This document shows positions 17,959-25,400 of a DNA stretch of 64,000 nt, piece by piece. How positions within the stretch are numbered: the stretch's first letter is position 1; the number at the start of each line of letters is the position of its first letter. A program made the translations under genes and the position numbers. The notes beneath the pieces are model-generated. The model was given only the letters and a program-made list of their open reading frames with translations. It did not search any database and was not told the origin of the DNA. This DNA is from Aliamphritea ceti. Its GTDB lineage: Bacteria > Pseudomonadota > Gammaproteobacteria > Pseudomonadales > Balneatricaceae. The stretch is taken from assembly GCF_024347215.1 (NCBI RefSeq), contig NZ_AP025282.1:2294001-2358000 (forward strand), in the 5' to 3' direction.

Positions 17959-18798
17959 AACAACGTTCACCTGGCCAGTACCAGAGCTTGGGAAGTACTC
18001 ACCGATGATTTCGCCTTTGCCCTTATATTCATCCCATCCCAGCGCTCCAAACAGCATAGCAGTATCGTGCATACCGCCTTCACCGGAACACAACTGGGCG
18101 TAATCAGGCAGCATTTTCAGGAAGGTGCTGGTATCGCCCTGTTGCCATAAGTCCAGTACCCGCAGATCCACCTGGCGGTTAAATTCTTTGGAGATAGTGA
18201 AAGTACCGTTATTGGCTTCGTAATCGTCGTTATCCCAGATGCGGTGAGATAAAGAACCAGACGCCAACAGCATGACATTGCTGTCGCTGGCTTCAATTGC
18301 TTCACGGATGGCTTCGCCCAGCAGCTTAGAAGTTTCCAGACTGTGCACGGTACACCAACCGGCAACAGACACTACTTTAAGATCCGCTTCAGGGTTCATA
18401 TAGCGCATTGGAACAAGAGTGCCGTATTCCAGATTCAGTGTTTCTACCTGATGAGAGAGGGTAAAAGCACCTTTTTCGGTGGCTTTTTCGGCGATCAGGT
18501 CGCCAAGTTCCGGATTACCCTTATACTCGTATTCCATATTCTGGATGAAGTGAGGGAACTCATGACTGGTGAAACAGCCCTTAAAATGCTCGCCTGAATT
18601 AACGTGGTAACCGGCATTAACCAACCAGTGTGTATCGATAACAACGACTGTATCGGCACCTGCTTCACGGGCACGGCGGGCAATCTCTTTATGTCCGTCA
18701 ATGGCTTGCTGGCGGCAGCCTTCAAGCTTCCCCGGGCGTTCTGAAAGTAGCATGGTTGGAACGTGGGTGATTTTTGCCGCGAGTACAATTTTGCCCAT
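17947..18798 (-). CDS. hpaD: 3,4-Dihydroxyphenylacetate (homoprotocatechuate) 2,3-dioxygenase, HpaD
   Basis: This 283-residue class III (LigB-type) extradiol dioxygenase is the same length as E. coli HpaD. The iron-ligand region is visible as ITHVPTMLLSE near the N-terminus and VVVIDTHWLVNAGYH; ASGSLSHRIWDND and the C-terminal GGMHDTAMLFG follow. It opens the ring of homoprotocatechuate to 5-carboxymethyl-2-hydroxymuconate semialdehyde. It is transcribed opposite to the hpaH operon, as a single gene with operator box 6 upstream, a stop-codon repeat array and a terminator downstream. Confidence 0.94.
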   Translation of the reverse strand: MGKIVLAAKITHVPTMLLSERPGKLEGCRQQAIDGHKEIARRAREAGADTVVVIDTHWLVNAGYHVNSGEHFKGCFTSHEFPHFIQNMEYEYKGNPELGDLIAEKATEKGAFTLSHQVETLNLEYGTLVPMRYMNPEADLKVVSVAGWCTVHSLETSKLLGEAIREAIEASDSNVMLLASGSLSHRIWDNDDYEANNGTFTISKEFNRQVDLRVLDLWQQGDTSTFLKMLPDYAQLCSGEGGMHDTAMLFGALGWDEYKGKGEIIGEYFPSSGTGQVNVVFSL

Positions 18799-18878
18799 CG
18801 GAGACCTCTCAAATTTGTGTTTATTCTTTTAAAAGTAGCGTCAATGTCTGACAAGTTAAAATCAGTATATAGCGATTA

Positions 18879-18894
18879 AGTTAATATGTTAACT
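18879..18894. promoter_or_regulatory. HpaR-type operator, box 6 (upstream of hpaD)
   Basis: AGTTAATATGTTAACT is identical in all 16 positions to box 1, 17 kb away. It is 81 bp upstream of the hpaD start. Confidence 0.7.
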
Positions 18895-19011
18895 AATTTT
18901 CTGTGAAGAATATGCTCAAAATTGATCTGAATTAGCTTTTAAATGAAAAGTACAGCAAGTAAAAGCAAAAGTACTACGGTAATAAAGCGGCTAAGAGATG
19001 AAGATCAAATG

Positions 19012-19137
19012 GTGTAAGTAGCCAGGTGCAAGCAAGCTGGTTCAAGCAAGCTGGTTCAAGCAAGCTAGTAAAAGAAAGCGTAAGTAATGAATTTAAGTAA
19101 AGGAGTATGAGTAAAGGAGTATGAGTAAAGGAGTATG
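19012..19137. repeat. Nine-unit, 14-bp periodic array between hpaR and hpaD
   Basis: The period is exactly 14 bp. Units at 19026, 19040 and 19054 are GTGCAAGCAAGCTG, GTTCAAGCAAGCTG and GTTCAAGCAAGCTA. Units at 19096, 19110 and 19124 are three identical copies of AGTAAAGGAGTATG. The two clean triplets are separated by exactly two degenerate units (19068, 19082), and one degenerate unit precedes them (19012). No spacers are present, so it is not CRISPR-like. The rest of the 435-bp gap holds box 6 and no gene. Confidence 0.8.
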
Positions 19138-19233
19138 AGCAGACCGGCAACGCCAGCGCAGAAGGAAAGAGCTTCAGCGCCGGATTAATATGGCTGCGCT
19201 GAAGAAATATAAGGTAATGAAAGGGCTAATCTA

Positions 19234-19656
19234 TCAGGGTTCAAGCTCAGAAAGCTCTTTGAGCATGAACATCAACTCTTCAAGCTTTTCTTCGCTGTAA
19301 CGGTCAATGAAGGCAGCATAGCGTGCTTCAACTTCAGGGCTAAGCCGCTCGAACAGATCGTATGCTTTATCTGTCAGGCTGATGAGCGCACGGCGCTGGT
19401 CTTCATTACATTTACGGCGCTGAATGTAACCTTGTTGCGCAAGGCGTTTTAAGATGCCAGTCAGGCTGGGGCTTAAAATACAGCAGCGATTCGCCAGTTC
19501 TTTAGACTCTAATTCTTTATAGTTGTAAAGCGCTCGCAGAATTCGCCATTGCTGTTCAGTCAGAGAATTGTCGTGCAGCAGCGGGCGGAAAAACAGCATA
19601 GTAGCTTCTCTGGCCCGGAGAAGTTGAAGGGGTAATGAGTCTTCAAACTTTCGCAT
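19234..19656 (-). CDS. hpaR: MarR-family repressor of homoprotocatechuate degradation, HpaR
   Basis: This 140-residue winged-helix MarR protein matches HpaR from its first lines (SLPLQLLRAREATMLFFRPL, then LTEQQWRILRAL) through the recognition helix CCILSPSLTGILKRL and the wing QRRKCNEDQRRALISLT. HpaR represses the meta-cleavage genes, and pathway aromatics relieve it. It is transcribed alone with its own TTAA-N4-TTAA box just upstream, so autoregulation is likely. It lies next to hpaD, its probable target. Confidence 0.9.
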   Translation of the reverse strand: MRKFEDSLPLQLLRAREATMLFFRPLLHDNSLTEQQWRILRALYNYKELESKELANRCCILSPSLTGILKRLAQQGYIQRRKCNEDQRRALISLTDKAYDLFERLSPEVEARYAAFIDRYSEEKLEELMFMLKELSELEP

Positions 19657-19676
19657 TCTGTCATCGCTTTAAAAGT

Positions 19677-19692
19677 AATTAATGTATTAACA
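19677..19692. promoter_or_regulatory. HpaR-type operator, box 7 (upstream of hpaR)
   Basis: AATTAATGTATTAACA keeps the TTAA-N4-TTAA core and ends 21 bp before the hpaR start, overlapping the expected promoter. It is the weakest of the seven matches. Confidence 0.5.
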
Positions 19693-19890
19693 AATATGGT
19701 ATCGACGCCCCGGGGTAATGTAAACGCCAGGCACGGACTCATGCTGATTATTTATCGGTTTTGCCAAGAATAATTAGATTTTTATATTAATTGTGCATGA
19801 TGGAAATAATATATATGCATTAGATGGATTCGTATCCGGCAGGTAGATTGGTTGCCTCGCGGATGTAAAACCAATTGAAGGAAGTATCTG

Positions 19891-20844
19891 ATGCCTGTAA
19901 CACGCCGTCATTTTACCAGTCTGGCCGGCCTTTGGGCTGCGCTGGCAGCGTTACCTGTTAAGGCTGCATCAAAGTCTCAGGGGGCGGAAGGGAATACACC
20001 TGCTTCGGAGAGTAGCAAAGACCGTGGTGATAGCGCTGCATACGGGAAGAAAGCACCAGCCTTGTTCATCGGTCATGGTGATCCGATGAATATACTGCAA
20101 GATAATACTTTTACGCGTGACTGGGATGCGCTGGGTGAACGTTTTAGCCAGCCAGACGTAAAGCCACGGGCAATCCTCATGGTATCTGCGCATTGGGAAA
20201 CTCCGGGGGTAGAAGTTTCGCTGGCTGATAAGCCTGCAATGATTTACGACTTCTATGGTTTTCCGGATGAAATGTATCAGCAGAATTATCCGGCTCCGGG
20301 CGCGCCGGAAATTGCTAAAGGTTTGTGGAAAGCAGATTTTTCGCAGCGTATTTTGGCTGATAATAGCCGCGGTCTGGATCATGGTGCCTGGTGTGTACTT
20401 ATGCGCTTATTCCCAAAAGCGGATGTACCGGTATTTCAGTTGAGTCTGTCACGCAATATACATTCAGCAGATCATTTTTTACTGGGGCAGGAGCTACGGC
20501 AGTTACGTGAGCAGGGCGTAATGATCATTGGTTCAGGCAACATTACCCATAACATGCGTAGCTGGCAGCAGGACTACCGTACTGGCAGAACGCATCTGGT
20601 ACATGACTGGGCGAGGTATTTCGACGCGAAAATAGTTGAGCGCATTAACAACCATGAATACGCAGCGTTGGCGGATTACCTTCAGTACGGTCGAGCTGCG
20701 CAAATGTCGGTGCCAACACCGGAGCATTACCTGCCATTGCTGTATGTGGCTGCCAGTGCTTATGAAGATGAAAAAGCTGAATACTTTGCGGAAGGGTTTG
20801 AAGCGGGATCTTTCTCTATGCGGTCTGTGCTGTTTAACGGCTGA
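19891..20844 (+). CDS. Tat-targeted LigB-type aromatic ring-opening dioxygenase (DODA/YgiD family)
   Basis: This 317-residue protein starts with a twin-arginine leader (VTRRHFTSLAGLWAALAAL, then a charged spacer to about residue 50). It continues as a YgiD/DODA-type extradiol dioxygenase. Expected Zn/Fe ligands sit in ALFIGHGDPM, LMVSAHWETPG, GLDHGAWCV and PTPEHYLPLLY. Typical YgiD has about 260-270 residues and no leader. The family opens catechol rings such as DOPA. The gene is divergent from hpaR and has no clear HpaR box of its own, although box 7 is about 200 bp away. Export by Tat is inferred from the leader. Confidence 0.82.
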   Translation: MPVTRRHFTSLAGLWAALAALPVKAASKSQGAEGNTPASESSKDRGDSAAYGKKAPALFIGHGDPMNILQDNTFTRDWDALGERFSQPDVKPRAILMVSAHWETPGVEVSLADKPAMIYDFYGFPDEMYQQNYPAPGAPEIAKGLWKADFSQRILADNSRGLDHGAWCVLMRLFPKADVPVFQLSLSRNIHSADHFLLGQELRQLREQGVMIIGSGNITHNMRSWQQDYRTGRTHLVHDWARYFDAKIVERINNHEYAALADYLQYGRAAQMSVPTPEHYLPLLYVAASAYEDEKAEYFAEGFEAGSFSMRSVLFNG

Positions 20845-20846
20845 TG

Positions 20847-20903
20847 GCTCTTGTTAGCTGAAGGGCTTTTGTTAGCTGAATGCTCTTGTTAGCTGAGGGC
20901 TCT
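20847..20903 (+). repeat. 17-18-bp tandem array after the LigB-type dioxygenase stop
   Basis: TTGTTAGCTGA recurs at 20851, 20869 and 20886, each followed by a GGGCTY-like stretch. The gene's own end (TTTAACGGCTGATGGCTC around its TGA at 20842) looks like a diverged extra unit. Confidence 0.7.
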
Positions 20904-20908
20904 TATCA

Positions 20909-20936
20909 AACAGAGGAGGTGAGGCTCCTCTGTTTT
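20909..20936 (+). terminator. Terminator after LigB-type dioxygenase
   Basis: AACAGAGGAG pairs perfectly with CTCCTCTGTT over a 6-nt loop and runs into TTTGGCTTGGCTTTTTT. Confidence 0.75.
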
Positions 20937-20950
20937 GGCTTGGCTTTTTT

Positions 20951-20998
20951 GCAGAGCTTAGTTTTTGCAGAGCTTAGCTTTTACAGAGCTTAGCTTTC
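20951..20998 (-). repeat. 16-bp tandem array (3 units) straddling the stop codon of the VpsP-like gene
   Basis: On the plus strand AGAGCTTA recurs at 20953, 20969 and 20985, an exact 16-bp period. On the minus strand the gene reads through one unit and stops (TAA, 20976-20974) in the next, so part of its C-terminus (AKLCKS) is repeat-encoded. It faces the array of the convergent gene across one terminator. Confidence 0.78.
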
Positions 20999-21705
20999 TC
21001 TTTAGATTCTTGCAGCTGCTCGCATAATAATACAGTTTGATTCAGCTGCGCCGCAATATTCCGGATCTCTTTGAAGTTGCGTTTCAGGCCTCTGTCTATA
21101 TTGGCCAGTACAGCTTGCTGTTGAGCTTCTGGAAGATATTGCCAGCTGATTAATCCAGCTTCAGAAATACTGATGTTAACAGTGTTTTCCCAGGGGCCGT
21201 AAAGCACAGAGTTATCAATGGCTTGGTTCAACTCTTCATCCATCTGGCTCAGCTTGGCTTTAGCCAAAGCAAGACCGGCCCAGCTGTAAGGCCAGTGCGG
21301 TCGTAACTGGCTGGCCTGACGATATAAGTCGAGGCTCTGGTTCATTAGCTTGCCGTAATCGCGGAAGCGCTTTTCCTGTTGTGCATGTAATGCCTGGCTA
21401 TAACTTAAACCTGCTTTAATGTCGTAGTAATCACCATGGTCAGCACGCCATTCAATTGCTCTGTCGATAGCCTTTTGAGCACGTTCCAGTTTCTCAACGG
21501 GAATAGGAGCGTCTGCATCCAGCTCTTGCAGGTTGATAAGCGCATTGCGGGCTGGGTAACTGTTTATGTCTGCCATCATCCAGCGAACGCTGAAATATGC
21601 CATTACTGTCAGTAGCAGAATACCGGCAACGGCCAGAGATTTACCCAAAGGGCCTGGCTTTCTGCGGCGGGAGCTTTTGTTCGAACGGGAAGATTCAGTG
21701 GTCAT
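20974..21705 (-). CDS. vpsP: VpsP-like polysaccharide biosynthesis protein
   Basis: This 243-residue protein has a basic cytoplasmic N-terminus (RSNKSSRRRKPGPLGK), one membrane helix (LAVAGILLLTVMAYFSVRWM) and an alpha-helical periplasmic part with tetratricopeptide-like helices (SLDLYRQASQLRPHWPYSWA). Size, layout and place at the end of an export operon fit the VpsP family. Its molecular role is not known to me. It is last in the minus-strand operon and follows the phosphatase gene by 68 bp. Confidence 0.65.
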   Translation of the reverse strand: MTTESSRSNKSSRRRKPGPLGKSLAVAGILLLTVMAYFSVRWMMADINSYPARNALINLQELDADAPIPVEKLERAQKAIDRAIEWRADHGDYYDIKAGLSYSQALHAQQEKRFRDYGKLMNQSLDLYRQASQLRPHWPYSWAGLALAKAKLSQMDEELNQAIDNSVLYGPWENTVNISISEAGLISWQYLPEAQQQAVLANIDRGLKRNFKEIRNIAAQLNQTVLLCEQLQESKEKAKLCKS

Positions 21706-21773
21706 AGTTAACAGTAATATTCGACTATTAAGTTCGGGAGATATGTTCGGCTTATGTATTAGCTGTTAGCAGC

Positions 21774-22493
21774 TTAATGAAGACCAATCAATTTGGCTGG
21801 ATTCTCATAAACAAGCTGATGCGCAGCAGATTCACCAATTACTTCCGCAGCAGCGTGCATACCTTCAGAAAGTACAGGAGGGCGGCGATTCGTATTATGG
21901 GCGTCCGTTGCAATAATAGTGGCCCAGCCACGTTGAAGAATTTCCAGTGCCCGCTCATGGGCAACATCACCAAATTTGCCGGCGACAGACATTGAAGTTA
22001 GCTGGAACAGGCAGCCACGGCTTACAAATGGCTCTATCTTTTCCAGCTTATGCATAATGTCTTTATTACGCTCAGGGTGAGCAATCATCGGCAGAATGTC
22101 TTTAGCTAACAACCAGTCAACCAGTTTATCGCAACCAGGCGGAATGTGGCTGTGAGGCAGTTCCAGTAACAGAACTTTGCGTCCGTCCCATTCACCCAGA
22201 AAAGGAATCTGGCCGGTAGGAACCATACCCAGCATTTCAACTGAAATCCGTACTTCAGCAGCCATGCCTAACTCAAGGGGAATTCCTCGTTCAGCGATGG
22301 CTGTTTTTAAAGCCTGGTAAGCGGGAGTGATACTGCCGATGTTATTGTCATAACGGCCCGGATGAATATGCGGCGTTGCAACGGCATGAGTAATGCCGTC
22401 AGCGGCAGCCATGGCTGCCAGCTCAACTGCTTCTTCCAGGTTAGCCGCGCCATCGTCGATGCCCGGGAGTAAATGACAATGCAGGTCAATCAT
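21774..22493 (-). CDS. PHP-type tyrosine-protein phosphatase, CpsB/CapC/YwqE family
   Basis: This 239-residue PHP-domain protein begins MIDLHCHLLPGIDDGA. Metal ligands are visible in that motif, in THAVATPHIHPGRYDN, in MIAHPERNKD and in ATDAHNTNRRPP. The family dephosphorylates the C-terminal tyrosine cluster of bacterial tyrosine kinases and so controls polymer length or export. Its target should be the kinase encoded just upstream (38 bp gap). Proteobacterial systems more often use a low-molecular-weight Wzb phosphatase, so a CpsB type here is notable but not unique. Confidence 0.88.
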   Translation of the reverse strand: MIDLHCHLLPGIDDGAANLEEAVELAAMAAADGITHAVATPHIHPGRYDNNIGSITPAYQALKTAIAERGIPLELGMAAEVRISVEMLGMVPTGQIPFLGEWDGRKVLLLELPHSHIPPGCDKLVDWLLAKDILPMIAHPERNKDIMHKLEKIEPFVSRGCLFQLTSMSVAGKFGDVAHERALEILQRGWATIIATDAHNTNRRPPVLSEGMHAAAEVIGESAAHQLVYENPAKLIGLH

Positions 22494-22530
22494 AACTTAC
22501 CTTGCTTTATTTCAGCTTCAACAAGCCAGA

Positions 22531-24759
22531 TTATTTGCCGCCGGTATAACCGTAGCTATCGTAATAGCCAGAATAGTCATAACCGTACTTCTCAGCTTTC
22601 TTAACATCCAATTGGTTCAGCACTACACCAATAACAGGAGCATTTGCTTCCTTCAGACGCTTAAGACCATTCTTAGCTAATTGCTGGTTCGTAGAATCCG
22701 CTTTAACTGTGTAGATCATTGCGCCAACGATTTTACCAATCATCAGAGCATCGCTTACTGCCTGAGTAGGGGCGGTATCAATTACGATACGGTCGTAGCG
22801 AGTTTCCAAGTCTTCAATCACTTTGGCAAACTTCTTAGAAGACAGCAGCTCCAGTGGGTTTGGCGGAATAATACCGGCAGTCAGTATATCGATATTGGCA
22901 TTTTCAATGCTGTGAATACATTCTTCAACATCGGCAGTGCCAGCTACCAGGTTAGAAAGACCTGCTGCACTTGTAGCAATCCCCATTGCTTTCGCAATAG
23001 AAGGTCGACGCATATCGGCATCAATCAGTAATGTCTTTTCCATTTGACCTAATGAGTAAGCAAGGCTTAATGACATTGAGGTTTTACCTTCACCGGGTAT
23101 CGATGAAGTCACACATAATGTTTTATGCGGATTGTCTAAAGCAGAAAGGACAACGCCTGTACGAATAGTACGGACGGCTTCAGAGTATGCTGATTGAGGT
23201 TCCTGGATATATTGTGTGTAGCTTGGGTGGTCATGCTTACGGCGTTTAGGTAGCAACGGCAATAAACCTAACAGAGTAGCGTGTAGCTTTTCTTCTACGT
23301 CTTTCGCCGACATTATGGTGTTGTTCAGTGCCTGTAATAAGAGAGCAACCATAACGCCCAGCATGATACTGGCAGCAAAGGCCGCCACAACGATCAGCTT
23401 CTTCTTAGGTTTGGCTGGTAGTCGAGGAGGAATTGCAGGATCGGCAATACGTGCATTAGCGCTGTGTAAGTCGCCGGTAGCATTTGTCTCATTTAGGCGA
23501 CCAAAAAAAGTATCGTAAAGTTGGCGGTTTGCATCAACTTCCTGTTCAAGCTCTTTAAGGCCGTATTCTTTGCGGTTGATAGACTTAAGTTCAGATTTAG
23601 TCTGGTTGACGGCAGACTTAAGAGAGCCTTCACTGGCAAGTGCCGCTCGGTATTCGTTTTCAATACTGTTCACTACAGCTAAAATCTGACTGTTTAAGCT
23701 TCGGCGGGCGTTATTCAATTCTGATTGCGCAGCTTGCATCTTAGGATGTTTCGCGCCATATCGTTCTGCAAGTTCTGACTTCTTCAGTTCAACAACAAGA
23801 ACAGACGCTTTGAGATTTTGTACCACTTTGTGTTGCAGTACAGTGGGAATGCGCTCGAAGTCAGCCGGATTATTTTTACTGATAGCTCGAATTTGGCGAT
23901 AAACACTTTCAAGGGCCAGCCGATCACGACGAGCATCAACTAATTTATCTGACACCAGTTCAAGTTCTGTATTGGCAATATCAAGACCTCCATCCTGACC
24001 GACGATGCCTTGTGAATCTCGGTATTCCTGTAAACGGCGCTCTGAAGCTTTAAGCGTCTGACGCAAACCGCTCAGCTGTCCAGTCAGCCATTCAGATGCC
24101 TTCGCTGTAAGTTGAAGACGCGCTTCCAAATTGTTATCAATGTAAGCTTCACCGACAGCGTTCGCGACGGTTGCTGCAAGTAAACGATTATTCGCTTCAA
24201 AACTGATTTTAACTAACTGTGTTTTACGAACAGGGGAAATTGATAGTTTCTTAAGAAAGGAGTCAGTCACAATTTGAAAATGCTGAGCTGATTCTTCTTG
24301 TGCAGTCAGCTCTACTGTTGGAGTGTTAAGCTGATCTTGGATAAACTGATTAACACCAAGGTCTTCTTTGATTTCTGTAATCTTTGACTTTATAAATCCT
24401 GGCTCAGGATTAAATTCCGGATGATTAACTAAGTTAAGGTTACGTATGACTTTTTCAGCTAGTTGGCGTGACTTCAATATTTCAAATTGAGTCAGATAGT
24501 ATTCATTGTTAGACGAGTCGAGCCCATAAACTTCTTCAATGGATACAACGTTGGCCTGTTGAGCTTCGATCAGTAGAGTGGCTGTCGCCCGATAAGTGGG
24601 TTTAATGCTGAATACCACCATAATCGTCAGCAAAGTGACAACAATAGCAAAGCTTAGAATACTCCATTTACGTTGCATAATGGTATGCCAGTATTGGCGA
24701 AGGTCGATACTTTCTTCTTCGATGACGGGCGTTGTAAATTGATTATTCATTGTATCCAT
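22531..24759 (-). CDS. wzc: Polysaccharide co-polymerase and tyrosine autokinase, Wzc/VpsO-like
   Basis: This 742-residue inner-membrane protein has an N-terminal Wzz domain (about residues 15-110), a first helix (LSFAIVVTLLTIMVVFSI), a long periplasmic coiled coil, and a second helix near residues 453-477. The BY-kinase domain has Walker A SSIPGEGKTSMSLSL (about 551), Walker A' LLIDADMRRPS and Walker B RIVIDTAP. A C-terminal Tyr cluster (YGYDYSGYYDSYGYTGGK) is the autophosphorylation site. It pairs with the Wza-like exporter upstream and the phosphatase downstream. A hairpin with T tract lies just before its start. Confidence 0.92.
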   Translation of the reverse strand: MDTMNNQFTTPVIEEESIDLRQYWHTIMQRKWSILSFAIVVTLLTIMVVFSIKPTYRATATLLIEAQQANVVSIEEVYGLDSSNNEYYLTQFEILKSRQLAEKVIRNLNLVNHPEFNPEPGFIKSKITEIKEDLGVNQFIQDQLNTPTVELTAQEESAQHFQIVTDSFLKKLSISPVRKTQLVKISFEANNRLLAATVANAVGEAYIDNNLEARLQLTAKASEWLTGQLSGLRQTLKASERRLQEYRDSQGIVGQDGGLDIANTELELVSDKLVDARRDRLALESVYRQIRAISKNNPADFERIPTVLQHKVVQNLKASVLVVELKKSELAERYGAKHPKMQAAQSELNNARRSLNSQILAVVNSIENEYRAALASEGSLKSAVNQTKSELKSINRKEYGLKELEQEVDANRQLYDTFFGRLNETNATGDLHSANARIADPAIPPRLPAKPKKKLIVVAAFAASIMLGVMVALLLQALNNTIMSAKDVEEKLHATLLGLLPLLPKRRKHDHPSYTQYIQEPQSAYSEAVRTIRTGVVLSALDNPHKTLCVTSSIPGEGKTSMSLSLAYSLGQMEKTLLIDADMRRPSIAKAMGIATSAAGLSNLVAGTADVEECIHSIENANIDILTAGIIPPNPLELLSSKKFAKVIEDLETRYDRIVIDTAPTQAVSDALMIGKIVGAMIYTVKADSTNQQLAKNGLKRLKEANAPVIGVVLNQLDVKKAEKYGYDYSGYYDSYGYTGGK

Positions 24760-24784
24760 ACTTTTTTATATAACTGTTAAAGCG

Positions 24785-24821
24785 GCAAAAAACCGGACTA
24801 CTGTTTGCAGCAATCCGGTTT
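24785..24821 (-). terminator. Intra-operon terminator/attenuator between export protein and kinase genes
   Basis: On the minus strand AAACCGGA pairs with TCCGGTTT across a 16-nt loop and continues into TTTTTTG. It lies in the 88-bp gap after the Wza-like gene and before the kinase, so it should lower kinase expression relative to the outer-membrane genes. Confidence 0.6.
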
Positions 24822-24847
24822 GTAAGCGTTGCTTGTTCAGGCAATGC

Positions 24848-25381
24848 TCAGAAGAAGCTCTCTTCAATGGTAATAATGTCGCCTGGCTGAATACTGGTGT
24901 TAAGCTTCACCCGGCTTGGATCGCCGTTTTGGTCTTCACGGGCGATAAATAATTTTGATTTCGAAGCCCGCTCAGTAAAGCCGCCAGCAATGGCGACTGC
25001 TTTTTGCAGCGTCAGACCGGGTTGGTATGGGTAGCCACCAGGTTCTTCTACCTCACCATTAATAAAGAACTCACGGTATTCAGCGACAGTAATACTAACC
25101 GTAGGGTTAATAAGATAACCATCAGCTAACCCTGTTTTAATTGTGCTGGTGAGTTCACCAATAGTGTTGCCCAGTGCGTTTAATTCTCCCAAGAATGGAT
25201 AAGCAATGCTTCCTGCGTCACTCAAGCGAATTTCCATACTTAGCTCTTCTTCGCCGTAAACTTGAATGCTTAATAAGTCACCAGAACCGATACGGTAGTT
25301 AGATAGGTCTTCAGCGATTGCGGACTGAATACTAAATAAGAGTACAAATACAAAGCTAAACAAAGAAAGCAAACTACGCAT
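24848..25381 (-). CDS. Polysaccharide export protein, Wza/VpsN-like (short form)
   Basis: This protein of about 177 residues has a signal peptide (MRSLLSLFSFVFVLLFSIQS, cleaved near AIAED), a polysaccharide-export (Poly_export) domain starting YRIGSGDLLSIQVYGEEELS, and one SLBB-like segment (INGEVEEPGGYPYQPGLTLQ). There is no lipobox Cys and none of the C-terminal helix that makes the outer-membrane pore in full-length Wza (about 380 residues). It therefore probably works with the barrel protein encoded upstream. Alternative starts at 25393 and a TTG at 25417 exist. The ATG at 25381 gives the cleanest signal peptide. Confidence 0.85.
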   Translation of the reverse strand: MRSLLSLFSFVFVLLFSIQSAIAEDLSNYRIGSGDLLSIQVYGEEELSMEIRLSDAGSIAYPFLGELNALGNTIGELTSTIKTGLADGYLINPTVSITVAEYREFFINGEVEEPGGYPYQPGLTLQKAVAIAGGFTERASKSKLFIAREDQNGDPSRVKLNTSIQPGDIITIEESFF

Positions 25382-25400
25382 AGTTAAAACCATTTTATAA

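Noticed and set aside
19012..19137. Possible CRISPR-like or CRISPR-remnant array
   Set aside because: Units are 14 bp, directly adjacent, without spacers, and there are no cas genes nearby.
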